Assembly (NCBI GenBank): GCA_021792655.1
Contig: JAJYUG010000004.1
Location: forward strand, 3,022-50,881
Length of the DNA stretch: 47,860 nucleotides
Direction of reading: 5' to 3'
Origin: Thermoplasmata archaeon
GTDB lineage: Archaea; Thermoplasmatota; Thermoplasmata; Thermoplasmatales; Thermoplasmataceae
Shown: one piece after another, positions 22,585-31,122 of the stretch
Layout of the letters: every line of letters starts with the position of its first letter
Numbering within the stretch: position 1 is the stretch's first letter
Made by a program: the position numbers and the translations under genes
The notes under the pieces: model-generated
The model's database searches: none
Seen by the model: the letters and a program-made list of their open reading frames with translations, nothing else
What the model was told of the DNA's origin: nothing

Positions 22585-23748
22585 ATGGAAACTCCGGTCA
22601 TTAATTTAAGCCAATCAGTTTCAGGGTTTAAGGGGGATTTGCATGAGAACCTAGGGAGATATATGGGGGCGCTTGGATCAATGCTTAAGTCAAGGCTGTT
22701 TACCCATTCACCGTTCTTCCTCGCCCATGCCATGACATTTGGTTGCAATTCCAGGTGTAAAAGCTGCACTTACTGGAAAAATACTCCGCGAATGAAGGAA
22801 GACCTTCCAACGGACGGAGTTTTCCAGCTCCTTGATGATGCATACTCCGCAGGAATGCGTGGATACTACATGTTCGGCGGTGAACCGCTCATAAGGAGAG
22901 ATATAGGTAAGATAACTGATTACGCCAAGGAGAAGGGATTCATAACTGTGATGAACACCAATGGTTCATTCATGGAGAAAAAGGCTGAAGAATTGAGGAA
23001 TCTTGACTTTGCATTCGTATCCCTGGATTACTACAACGATTTTGATGACGTTATCCGGGGCAGGCCCGGAACCTTCCAGGAAGTTATGAAAGGCATAAGC
23101 GCACTGAAGAGAATAGGAAAAACAAAGATTTCACTGGTCACCACCATAAGCACCCTGAACTGGGGGTCTATGCGCAAGATGGCCGAGCTTGCAAAATCTC
23201 TGGGGGTAGGTATATCATTCAACTCCATAGAACAGTCCCTGGACTTCGGCCAGACAGATGAGAGCACTACCCCTAATTTTCAAATCGGGCTGAGCGGAGA
23301 GCAGCTCCGGGAGTTTTACTTAACCCTCCTTGACCTGAAGCAGGAAGGCTTACCGCTTATGGAGACAGAACAGGTTCTGAAGGATTACGTTGACAGGAAA
23401 CCCTGGACATGCCACTTTCCTAAAATGTTTGTCTACGTCACTCCGGATAAGCAGGTGTACAATTGCGACTATACCTATGCATATGATCTCAAGAAAGGAT
23501 CGTTCAAGGATTTTTTTAACAGCAAACCCTTCAGGGATTACGTTCTCAAATCCGAATCCTGTAACAAATGTGTTAGAACCTGTGTCAGGGGTTATTCATA
23601 CACATACAACATGTACCCTCGCCAGATAAGGGGACTGGCAGGGGAAGCAAGGAATCTGTTTAACAGGCCAGTCAGGGACTATGCATACCAATCGCCAAGC
23701 GCGGTCTCCGATGCCGAAGCGATGAGGCAAAACGCAGGTGTCCATTAA
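22585..23748 (+). CDS. Radical SAM protein with SPASM-like Cys-rich C-terminus
   Basis: A protein of about 387 residues. The radical SAM motif C-N-S-R-C-K-S-C lies at about 54-61, followed by M-F-G-G-E-P-L and M-N-T-N-G-S. After the barrel come a single Cys (W-T-C), Y-N-C-D, and C-N-K-C-V-R-T-C-V-R-G, a pattern that can bind one or two auxiliary clusters as in SPASM/twitch domains. The substrate is not identifiable: peptide modification, lipid modification and cofactor synthesis are all possible. No small precursor-peptide gene is visible nearby. The stop overlaps the 3' end of the next minus-strand gene by four bases. Confidence 0.78.
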   Translation: METPVINLSQSVSGFKGDLHENLGRYMGALGSMLKSRLFTHSPFFLAHAMTFGCNSRCKSCTYWKNTPRMKEDLPTDGVFQLLDDAYSAGMRGYYMFGGEPLIRRDIGKITDYAKEKGFITVMNTNGSFMEKKAEELRNLDFAFVSLDYYNDFDDVIRGRPGTFQEVMKGISALKRIGKTKISLVTTISTLNWGSMRKMAELAKSLGVGISFNSIEQSLDFGQTDESTTPNFQIGLSGEQLREFYLTLLDLKQEGLPLMETEQVLKDYVDRKPWTCHFPKMFVYVTPDKQVYNCDYTYAYDLKKGSFKDFFNSKPFRDYVLKSESCNKCVRTCVRGYSYTYNMYPRQIRGLAGEARNLFNRPVRDYAYQSPSAVSDAEAMRQNAGVH

Positions 23749-24353
23749 TCTGGGGCTTCGTCCAGACGTTTCTGGATTCCCTCATTGATCTCCGGTGAAT
23801 ACGCGTCGAGATCTACCCTGCTCTTAAGTAACTGTATAAGTATTGATATGGCGAAATTTCTGTCCCGGCTGGTTGGCTCGAGCAGGGCATTGTTTTCCGG
23901 GATCTTCAGGCCTATTTTGCCAAGTCTTTCAATGTATTCCGGTCTCTTCACGGAATTTGTCTTCTTGTACTGGTTTGGAATGTCGACATTGCATCTTTCT
24001 ATCTCCCTGAGAAAAATTGGTCTGTTAAAAAGCAGGTACAGCGTCTCCAGGACACGATCGGCCGCATTTTCCTGATCCATTTCCCTGCAGACAGATCCAA
24101 CCTGATCGTATATGTCGAACTCCTTTTCCCTGTTTATGGAATATACTCTGGAAGGCCTGATTTCCCTGACGCTCAGTATTCCTGTCCTTACCATCGCCTC
24201 AAGGTATCCCGTGAGGAAAAGACGGTTTAGCTTTGTACCGGTTTCCATGAGTTTTTTGGCTATGGCGGAGATGGACATGCTCTCCGTGGAAAGAAGACTT
24301 ATGATACTGTCCCATATAGCTGAATCTGTATCCTCACCTGACAAAGACTTCAC
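23745..24353 (-). CDS. Winged-helix-like protein downstream of purB, unidentified
   Basis: A 202-residue, mostly helical, soluble protein. Residues 10-70 look like a winged helix (M-S-I-S-A-I-A-K-K-L-M-E, then L-N-R-L-F-L-T-G-Y-L-E-A-M-V and a strand with R-V-Y-S-I-N). The centre contains I-F-L-R-E-I-E-R-C-N-V-D-I-P-N-Q-Y. I do not recognise the family. Its GTG start lies inside the 3' end of purB (20-base overlap), so it is translated from the same mRNA. A DNA-binding regulator is a guess. Confidence 0.55.
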   Translation of the reverse strand: MKSLSGEDTDSAIWDSIISLLSTESMSISAIAKKLMETGTKLNRLFLTGYLEAMVRTGILSVREIRPSRVYSINREKEFDIYDQVGSVCREMDQENAADRVLETLYLLFNRPIFLREIERCNVDIPNQYKKTNSVKRPEYIERLGKIGLKIPENNALLEPTSRDRNFAISILIQLLKSRVDLDAYSPEINEGIQKRLDEAPD

Positions 24354-25698
24354 TCTCCAGTGATTTTCTTATCTCCCTGGCAGACCTGACTGACCTGTCG
24401 CAGATAGCACCTGCAGCACCTATGAACAATTCCGGCTTCATGGCGTTACGCAATTCATCTGGTGCCAGGATTTTTGTCTTTCCGGGGATGGTCTCAGATA
24501 ATTTCTTTCCGGTTGCCAGTGCCTCCATGGCTGATAACCTAACCAACTCATGTGCCTCCTGCCGTGGCATTCCTCTGGCGACAAGCAATTTTACTATGTT
24601 TTCCGACATTGCGAGCTCATTGGACAACGCAGTGGATCGCATCTTTTCAGAATTTACCGATAACTTTGTGAAGATGTTGGTTGTCTTTACAAGTATATAG
24701 TCAATTAGCACGCTGGAATAAGGTATTGTGAACCTCTCAAGCGCGCTATTGGTGAGGTCCCTTTCATGCCAGGTAACTGCGGCTTCGTATTCCGGATACA
24801 CGAGCGATCTTATGAACCGAGCAAGGCTGCAGACGTTTTCTGATTCCACGGGATTCCTCTTGCTTGGCATTGAACTCGATCCCACCTGGTTCTTGCTGTC
24901 AAAATATTCCGAAACCTCGTCGATTTCAGTTCTCTGAAGGTTCCTGATCTCCGTTGTGAACTTTTCTAGAGAGGTGGCAATGTTCGAGATCAGCTGCAGA
25001 TACTCTATATATCTGTCCCTGTCTACAACCTGCGTTGCTCCTTCTTCCGCACCAATCCCCAGGAATTCCATCACGGATTCCTGCACCTGTAGGGCTTTTT
25101 CTCCAAGCGCTGCCCCGGTGCCAACTGGCCCAAGAATCTTGCCCACGAGGACTCTCTTCCTGGTCTCTATCGCTCTCTCTATATGGCGACCAACCTCGTT
25201 CAAGTAGACAGACATCTTCAAACCAAAAGTTATTGGACTTGCCTGCTGACCATGGGTTCTCCCCACCATGACCGTGTCCCGGTGCCTGACCACCAGTTCC
25301 ATTAAGGCGGATTGCAGTGCGATCAGGTCAGAAAGCAGATAGGAGTAGAAATCCTTGAGCTGCAACGCCGTTGCGGTATCCAGTATGTCATTGGACGTCA
25401 CGCCATAGTGAACATAGGCCCCTCCCGTGCCACATTGCTCAGTCAGTGCACGTATCATAGCCATTACATCGTGTTTCGTTTCTTTCTCAATTTCATTAAC
25501 CCTGCTGATCTTCACCCTGCCGCTGGAAACAGCGTCAGAGATATCCCTGTAGGCCTTTTCTGGAATGAGCCCGTTCTTCCATTCTCCATAGGCAAGTGCG
25601 CTTTCAACAAGGAGCATATAGCGCAATCTGGACTCATCTGTGAATATTGACTTTATTTCATTCCTTCCGTAACGGTATTCAATTGGAGAGACAGGCAT
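24334..25698 (-). CDS. purB: Adenylosuccinate lyase
   Basis: A 454-residue lyase of the fumarase/aspartase superfamily that acts twice in purine synthesis (SAICAR to AICAR, adenylosuccinate to AMP). Visible motifs are K-H-D-V-M-A near residue 75, H-Y-G-V-T-S-N-D near 97-104, G-R-T-H-G-Q-Q-A with the catalytic His near 148, and the signature loop G-S-S-S-M-P-S-K-R-N-P near 274-284. A TATA-like element 26 bases upstream gives a leaderless ATG at 25698. purS and purL are about 14 kb away in the window. Confidence 0.96.
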   Translation of the reverse strand: MPVSPIEYRYGRNEIKSIFTDESRLRYMLLVESALAYGEWKNGLIPEKAYRDISDAVSSGRVKISRVNEIEKETKHDVMAMIRALTEQCGTGGAYVHYGVTSNDILDTATALQLKDFYSYLLSDLIALQSALMELVVRHRDTVMVGRTHGQQASPITFGLKMSVYLNEVGRHIERAIETRKRVLVGKILGPVGTGAALGEKALQVQESVMEFLGIGAEEGATQVVDRDRYIEYLQLISNIATSLEKFTTEIRNLQRTEIDEVSEYFDSKNQVGSSSMPSKRNPVESENVCSLARFIRSLVYPEYEAAVTWHERDLTNSALERFTIPYSSVLIDYILVKTTNIFTKLSVNSEKMRSTALSNELAMSENIVKLLVARGMPRQEAHELVRLSAMEALATGKKLSETIPGKTKILAPDELRNAMKPELFIGAAGAICDRSVRSAREIRKSLESEVFVR

Positions 25699-25720
25699 GT
25701 ATGATTATTGCTGTGTCAGC

Positions 25721-25730
25721 TTAAATATTT
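25721..25730. promoter_or_regulatory. Near-palindromic TATA box, possibly bidirectional
   Basis: TTAAATATTT is centred 26-28 bases from the purB ATG on the minus strand. Because the element is nearly symmetrical it could also drive rightward transcription from about 25752 into the structured region, although direction normally also depends on the neighbouring BRE sequence. Confidence 0.4.
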
Positions 25731-25751
25731 TTCATTGGGCAGAGCAAAGGG

Positions 25752-26060
25752 GTCGAGATTGAAAAAGGGAACGCTGGTTCAGCCAGCCTTAAATCCAGAT
25801 GGAATCTGGCATATGTCTTTTAAGCCCGTGGAGTATGGAGATCCGCCAATGGCAACTCCGGCGGATGAAACGGGAAGCATCCTGCGTCAACTGGGTGGAG
25901 GATGTCACTTTCAAATACCTGGCTGCAACACATCGTTTTACTTTGAATCCAGCTCCAAAAGATTACATCCGCCAGCAGATTGCAGTCCTGCAAAGCCTGC
26001 ATTGAACGTCCTAACAAGATTTACCGGTGCATGGGTTTGCAGTCATGCCGGCAAGCAAAA
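25752..26060 (+). ncRNA. Candidate structured RNA of unknown class
   Basis: This 370-base gap between purB and the next gene is rich in short perfect hairpins: GCTGG/CCAGC (25773-25787), CCAGAT/ATCTGG (25795-25809), CCCGT...ACGGG (25825-25874) enclosing ATCCGCC/GGCGGAT (25841-25866), CATCCT/AGGATG (25878-25904), TTGCA/TGCAA (25980-25993), and a bulged CCGG-CATG/CATGCCGG (26024-26051). No tRNA, SRP helix 8 or RNase P conserved core was found on either strand. A 133-codon open frame crosses it but has an unprotein-like Cys/Pro/His-rich composition. The strand is uncertain, since hairpins read equally on both. Confidence 0.35.
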
Positions 26061-26098
26061 CATTATAATCTTGCCAGCACATCATTTAGCCGATAAAA

Positions 26099-27085
26099 AT
26101 GGAAATTGAAGATGTTGACGAGGTTTTTGATTCACAGCTATTCATGAAGGGGGTTTTCAATGACAGTGCAAGCGAGCTCAGCAGAAAATACGGACTTAGC
26201 CTTGTAGTTGTTCCATTTGCCACCCCGGAGAACAAGATAACTATAAAGGTCTTTATGCCAGAGCAGAGGATCCCAAAGGAGAACCATGATCAGGTCGTCG
26301 CTGCTCTGAAGGCCAGCGGAGCGGAGTTGAATAATGAAACGTGGGAAATTTCTGACGTCAAGAACCTTGACCTCCTCTCACAGTATGCCTCGCTTCTAAA
26401 GGAAGTGGAGAGCATAGTCTTTGACCCGGGTTTGATCGAAAATGGCGTTTACGTGCAGCCATTCAGATTTATAAGCTCACAGAGAAAAATGATTTCTGAC
26501 ATCCTGCTGTCAAAGGCAGACGCTGGCCATTCAAATATAGATCTTTATGCAGAATATCTCGGGAAGTCCAATGGTTTTCTCTCAATGCTCCGCGTGCTTC
26601 ACCTGAAGCAGAGTGTATATGAAATCGTGGTGGAAGTCCAGCATGCAGAATCCATGGGAGGAATACTTGCCTACAGCGATCATTCAACAAACTGGAAACG
26701 CGAGTCTAAACTCCCACATGTTAACAATCTTGAGGATTATGTTTATGCAATTTACAGCGGGAGCAAGACACCTGAAATCATCACCGATACAACCTTCATA
26801 GGCACTGCGGAAAGCAAGTACATATCCACAATGAAAAATTACAAGATTTATCGTGCGTTCTTCGGCGACAAGCTGTCCAGTTACATCAGCCAACTTATGA
26901 TAGACGAACACCTGTTCTACCTGAGAAGATGGTCCGAATGGTCCGCTGGAATACTTAACATCCATTTCTTCGCGGGAGAACTCTTTGTTATGCGCCTGAC
27001 AAAAATAATGCGTGAGGTAAAAGAAAAATTCCCGAACATCGATTTTGCCGTCAAAGAGGTAAAAATGGTTTACAACCCATCATAA
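26099..27085 (+). CDS. Soluble protein of unknown function
   Basis: A 328-residue protein with mixed alpha/beta character, no signal peptide and no clear membrane helix. It carries no motif I recognise. Features visible are an early beta-rich part with K-I-T-I-K-V-F-M-P, a central Gln/His region, an aromatic helix Y-L-R-R-W-S-E-W near residue 275, and a basic C-terminal helix R-L-T-K-I-M-R-E-V-K-E-K. It probably has its own promoter (an ATTATAAT element near 26062-26069). It may be specific to Thermoplasmata. Confidence 0.6.
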   Translation: MEIEDVDEVFDSQLFMKGVFNDSASELSRKYGLSLVVVPFATPENKITIKVFMPEQRIPKENHDQVVAALKASGAELNNETWEISDVKNLDLLSQYASLLKEVESIVFDPGLIENGVYVQPFRFISSQRKMISDILLSKADAGHSNIDLYAEYLGKSNGFLSMLRVLHLKQSVYEIVVEVQHAESMGGILAYSDHSTNWKRESKLPHVNNLEDYVYAIYSGSKTPEIITDTTFIGTAESKYISTMKNYKIYRAFFGDKLSSYISQLMIDEHLFYLRRWSEWSAGILNIHFFAGELFVMRLTKIMREVKEKFPNIDFAVKEVKMVYNPS

Positions 27086-27096
27086 ATCAGGTCGGA

Positions 27097-28329
27097 TTAT
27101 CTCGTCATCCAACCATTTTGCTTCCATATTGTAAGCAGTCCATAGATAGTTGTGGTGAGCATTACTGCCATCGCTATAGTTCCGTAGCCCAGGGTCTTAA
27201 GCCTCTCCTTATTGATCCGGAACGCAATAGCAAGTGTAAATACGGCGGTTGAAACGTAGTTAACCAGAGTCAGCAGTATCCGGAGGAAAAAGACGGCCCG
27301 AACATCAGTCATTCTTGACAGAAGCGCAGTAAGAGATGGTACGTATGTCAGATGATGAACGAGGAAGTGGTAATCTATATGAAAGAACAGGTATACCTGA
27401 ACAGATCCTAATCCTAGGAATATTATTGGAAGCATGTAAGTGTACAAAAGGTCGAAGGTATAGAACTTCCCAGCTTTCTTCGCGGTTCCATTGAACAGTT
27501 CCCTGAAGAAATTGACCCAGTTTGACCTGGCCCACCTTATGTTCTGCCTGACAAGCTTTCCCACTGTTTTTGGTGCCGTTACCTCCACTGCTACGTCAAA
27601 ATCCTTGATGGCCTTGTAGTCAGATCTTATTATGAAGCCGGTTAGCTGTCTGTCGTCCCCCAACTGGCTCTTTTTGCCGAAAACACGATGGTCAGTATAC
27701 TCACGGGACAGGATGAAAGGCTTGACCAGGGAAGTCCTGTACATAACGCAGGCCCCATCCAGGAGCATTACGCTGCCGTGGGCGGAAAGGGACCTGAACA
27801 GCACCTCTCTCGATCGTTCTACAAATTCAGCACTGTAGGAAATCCAGTTATTATCCCTGCTGACTGATAGGTTAGCTCCAATTCCACCGACGTCAGGGTC
27901 AAATTTAGACAGCATACTGCTTACGGTATTTGCAGGTATGATAGTATCACTGTCCACTAGCAATACAAAATCGGTTGCTATTTCTCTCATGCCTTCCGAA
28001 ACAGCTTTCCTTTTTCCACCATGTTTCTGGAGATAGATAAAAGTACCGCCATTTTCATCTGTGATCTTTCTGTAAGGGTCAAAGGAGGAGTCTCCGACTA
28101 CCACAAATTTTATCCCCTGTTTCTTTACAGCAGATATGACTCTGGCAAAGATCTCAGGGTCTTCATTGTAGACTGGTATGAGGGCAGTTACCCTATCCGG
28201 GTTGACGGGATTTATTCCTATGGGCTGCCTGTAATTTATCGAATGATAACTATTAACAAGATAATATATAATGGAAATTACGGCGAGTCCGATAAATGCC
28301 ATATTGACATAGAAAAGAATCACAACCAA
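27097..28329 (-). CDS. Membrane processive glycosyltransferase, GT2 family
   Basis: A 410-residue protein with an N-terminal membrane helix, a GT-A domain and about four C-terminal membrane helices, the layout of hyaluronan/cellulose-synthase-like GT2 enzymes. The nucleotide-sugar motif V-D-S-D-T, the catalytic G-D-D-R and the acceptor-channel motif Q-N-I-R-W are all present, so it is probably active. It would extend or export a polysaccharide or glycolipid at the membrane. Starts at TTG 28329 or GTG 28323 are both possible, with a TATA element near 28343-28356. Its substrate is not deducible. Confidence 0.82.
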   Translation of the reverse strand: MVVILFYVNMAFIGLAVISIIYYLVNSYHSINYRQPIGINPVNPDRVTALIPVYNEDPEIFARVISAVKKQGIKFVVVGDSSFDPYRKITDENGGTFIYLQKHGGKRKAVSEGMREIATDFVLLVDSDTIIPANTVSSMLSKFDPDVGGIGANLSVSRDNNWISYSAEFVERSREVLFRSLSAHGSVMLLDGACVMYRTSLVKPFILSREYTDHRVFGKKSQLGDDRQLTGFIIRSDYKAIKDFDVAVEVTAPKTVGKLVRQNIRWARSNWVNFFRELFNGTAKKAGKFYTFDLLYTYMLPIIFLGLGSVQVYLFFHIDYHFLVHHLTYVPSLTALLSRMTDVRAVFFLRILLTLVNYVSTAVFTLAIAFRINKERLKTLGYGTIAMAVMLTTTIYGLLTIWKQNGWMTR

Positions 28330-28388
28330 TCATCACTTTAGATTATAAATATTTTTATAGCAAAAAAGTGTGGGATTATATAATACTT

Positions 28389-29996
28389 TCACTGTGACGA
28401 GGAGAGCATTTCCCTCAGGACTTTCTTGTCAACCTTCCCTGTGCTGGTTTTCGCAAATTCCTTTACAAAAATATATTCATCGGGGATCCAGAACTTGGCT
28501 ATCTTGCCGGACTCAACAAGCATCTCGAGGTGTCTGTTGATATCGCTTTCCTTAAGTTCAGGTTCAGAGGAAACGTACGCAACCGGTCTTTCTCCCCACT
28601 TGGGATGTGCCTTTCCAATTACCGCCACTTCCCTGACACCCTTGCACGTACTAATGGCATCCTCTATGATCAGGGTAGGTATGAATTCCCCCCCAGATTT
28701 CACGGCATCCTTCTCCCTGTCCACAACGCTGAGATATCCCCTATGGTCAAGAGTTCCGAGATCTCCAGTATGCATCCACCCGTCTTTCCAGAGTTTTTTG
28801 GTGTTCTCCTCATCCTTAACGTATCCATTGGTAAGCCAGGGTGCCTTGGCTACAATCTCCCCGATGGTCTTTCCATCCCTGGGCACGCTCTTTCCTGCCT
28901 TATCAATTACTTTCAGGTTTACCATGCCGATGGGAACTCCAGCCTTGAGCCTGTAATCAAATTGTTCCGCTTCCGGCAGCTTCTGAACCTCAGAGGTGAA
29001 GGTAGATATGGTAAGTATTGGGCAGGTCTCGGACATTCCATATCCTGTGGTTGTCTGAATGCCGAGCTGCCGGGCCTTCTCAGCCAACCCTCTCGGAAGT
29101 GCGGATCCCCCTATCACGACCCTAAGCTTCGCTCCCTCCAGGTAGTTCCTGGCTTCCGGGTGTGAAACCAGCATATAGAGTATGGTTGGCACCATCAAGG
29201 AGACCGTGACCCCCTGTGACTTTATTGTCTTCAGTATTTCCAGCACATCGTATTTTCCAGGAAGAACGTATTTCATGCCCTTCAGGAGTGCTATATATGG
29301 GACCCCCCACGAGTGGACATGAAACATTGGAACCAGAGGCATCATAACATCAGTGCTTCCAAGGTTAACCGGCTGGTTTGACAGTGAAGCAGCAGCGCCT
29401 AGCGTGTGAAGAATCAGCTGTCTTTGAGTGAATGATACGCCCTTGGGAAGGCCGGTTGTGCCCGACGTATAGAACGTAGTGGCTACGTTGTTTTCGTCTG
29501 CAGGCGGCAACTGCGCGTTATGCTTCCCGTTGACCAGATCATCATAATTGTATGCATTTGGAAGAATTGTCTTAAATGTCCCGGATTCAGAATAAATGAC
29601 CCATTTTTCGACAAAATCGAAGGCTTCGGCAGCTCTTTCCAGTATTGGTAGGAACTCGTCGCGGACAAATACCACCTTGTCCTCTGCATGCTGCATTGTA
29701 TAGAATATGAGTTCAGGTGTATACCTTATGTTCACCGTATGCAACGTTGCCCCGGACATTGGCACAGCGTAATATGCCTCCATAAACCTGTTTGTGTCCC
29801 AGTCTATGAACCCGATCCGGTCACCCTTCCTTACACCAAGATCCACCAGTGCCCTTGCCAGTGAGTTTACCCTTTCATAGAATTTTCTATATGTGTAATT
29901 CTCCTTGCCCTTGTACGAAATTATCTGATCCGGGCTATTGTCAGCAGCAGTCTCAAGCAGATTACCAATCGTCAGGCTAAATTCATTCCCATCCAT
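28389..29996 (-). CDS. Acyl-CoA synthetase (AMP-binding, long/medium-chain fatty acid type)
   Basis: A 535-residue adenylate-forming enzyme that activates a carboxylic acid to its CoA thioester. The P-loop-like F-Y-T-S-G-T-T-G-L-P-K-G is near residue 175-186, followed by T-T-G-Y-G-M-S-E-T near 320, the W-M-H-T-G-D-L-G hinge region near 415, and the C-terminal catalytic Lys in S-T-G-K-V-D-K-K. The full domain set and length fit the fatty-acyl-CoA synthetase group. In an archaeon without fatty-acid membrane lipids it probably serves catabolism of scavenged acids. ATG 29996 is preferred over TTG 30005. Confidence 0.9.
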   Translation of the reverse strand: MDGNEFSLTIGNLLETAADNSPDQIISYKGKENYTYRKFYERVNSLARALVDLGVRKGDRIGFIDWDTNRFMEAYYAVPMSGATLHTVNIRYTPELIFYTMQHAEDKVVFVRDEFLPILERAAEAFDFVEKWVIYSESGTFKTILPNAYNYDDLVNGKHNAQLPPADENNVATTFYTSGTTGLPKGVSFTQRQLILHTLGAAASLSNQPVNLGSTDVMMPLVPMFHVHSWGVPYIALLKGMKYVLPGKYDVLEILKTIKSQGVTVSLMVPTILYMLVSHPEARNYLEGAKLRVVIGGSALPRGLAEKARQLGIQTTTGYGMSETCPILTISTFTSEVQKLPEAEQFDYRLKAGVPIGMVNLKVIDKAGKSVPRDGKTIGEIVAKAPWLTNGYVKDEENTKKLWKDGWMHTGDLGTLDHRGYLSVVDREKDAVKSGGEFIPTLIIEDAISTCKGVREVAVIGKAHPKWGERPVAYVSSEPELKESDINRHLEMLVESGKIAKFWIPDEYIFVKEFAKTSTGKVDKKVLREMLSSSQ

Positions 29997-30049
29997 TAGA
30001 ACCAAAATTATAACGGTCGGAAATTGAAATACTTTTCCTATTTGTGGGA

Positions 30050-31027
30050 TCAGGTCCCGATAATTCTTACTACGTAAGACTGAAACTGGATTGATGTGAC
30101 AGATACCTTCTTTTCAAAGATGCCGATCGAACTGCTTCCAACAATCACCGTGAAATTCCCGTCCTTCCACGATGTTCCGGCGGGATGGGCATTGAAGGCT
30201 GAAGCGCTGCTGTTAAGTGAGCTATAAAGAGAATAATTCCACTGGGAAGCATATGGTGTTCGGATATAGTAATGGTAAGCGGACACGTTTATGCTGTCCA
30301 CTACTGAAAGATTTCCGCCTATTAGGTACTGATGGCCAACGCTGTAGGAAAACGCGCTGTAATTCGATACAGCCATTGTAACTACCACCGACCCGACCTG
30401 CGAGAGCGTAACGGGATAACCGGCAACGGATATGGCCGAGGTTTTTAGGGCAGGCTTGCTTGTGTTATTGCTGATGAAGACAGGCATTGGTCCATATGAG
30501 GCTGATTGCCCCGGCAGACCGTAGCTTGTAACCAGGTCTCCGTCCTGAATCATGAAGGACTCTGGCGAAACAAAGTTTGTCAGTCCAAATTCCATCAGAT
30601 ATCCTTTCCCGGTAAGATTAACACTTACGTTTGCGCTTCTGGCTATATTCCCAGTTATTGTGTATCCGAGAGTCAGGTTGAAACTCAAGCTGAAATTGAA
30701 AACCGAGGAAGTAGGATCAGAAGAGATCTGGGTTGATGCAGAAGGCTGAAATGGGGGAACTCCCGCTATTCCAAGGGGGATATCCTGAACTATGGTGCTT
30801 CCATTCTGTACCGTATCACTGGACAACTTTGATGTGAGTTCAGAAAAAGCCGTTAAAGCTGAATTCTGGTAAGCTTGTTCATTTGCGGTTCCGGTGGTGG
30901 GAACATACCAGGCGACAAAAGCAGTAAATACACTGACGACAATAGCAAAAACAAGTATAGTGCCAATTATCTCCGCCACTGCCCTGTCTTCTCTCGTATT
31001 TCGCATTATGCCGGTGAATCGCTTCAT
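30050..31027 (-). CDS. Type IV pilin-like (archaellin-class) secreted protein
   Basis: A 325-residue protein with an archaeal class III signal: a short charged leader ending D-R-A-V-A-E-I-I-G at about residues 14-22, then a hydrophobic stretch of about 20 residues, as in proteins cut by the prepilin peptidase. The rest is an extracellular, Ser/Thr/Asn-rich beta domain with many N-x-S/T sites, consistent with N-glycosylation. It probably forms or decorates a surface filament. No assembly ATPase is adjacent, so the machinery must be elsewhere. Confidence 0.75.
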   Translation of the reverse strand: MKRFTGIMRNTREDRAVAEIIGTILVFAIVVSVFTAFVAWYVPTTGTANEQAYQNSALTAFSELTSKLSSDTVQNGSTIVQDIPLGIAGVPPFQPSASTQISSDPTSSVFNFSLSFNLTLGYTITGNIARSANVSVNLTGKGYLMEFGLTNFVSPESFMIQDGDLVTSYGLPGQSASYGPMPVFISNNTSKPALKTSAISVAGYPVTLSQVGSVVVTMAVSNYSAFSYSVGHQYLIGGNLSVVDSINVSAYHYYIRTPYASQWNYSLYSSLNSSASAFNAHPAGTSWKDGNFTVIVGSSSIGIFEKKVSVTSIQFQSYVVRIIGT

Positions 31028-31122
31028 GTTACGTGATTATGCAAATGCACGGGGTCGATAAACTTTTGTCTCCTCAACATGAAAATGAAAAATTAATAGA
31101 GTAAGAAAGCTTAACTTGATCC

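Noticed and set aside
25752-26060. The structured region as SRP RNA or RNase P RNA
   Set aside because: Neither strand has the SRP helix 8 core with its GGAA loop and AGCA, nor the RNase P GAGGAAAGTC and ACAGAA blocks. A TGTAATC on the minus strand alone is not enough.
25708-26109. A 133-codon open frame on the plus strand between purB and the next gene
   Set aside because: Its composition (many Cys, Pro and His), lack of a recognisable domain, overlap with the following start codon and coincidence with many hairpins make a protein unlikely.
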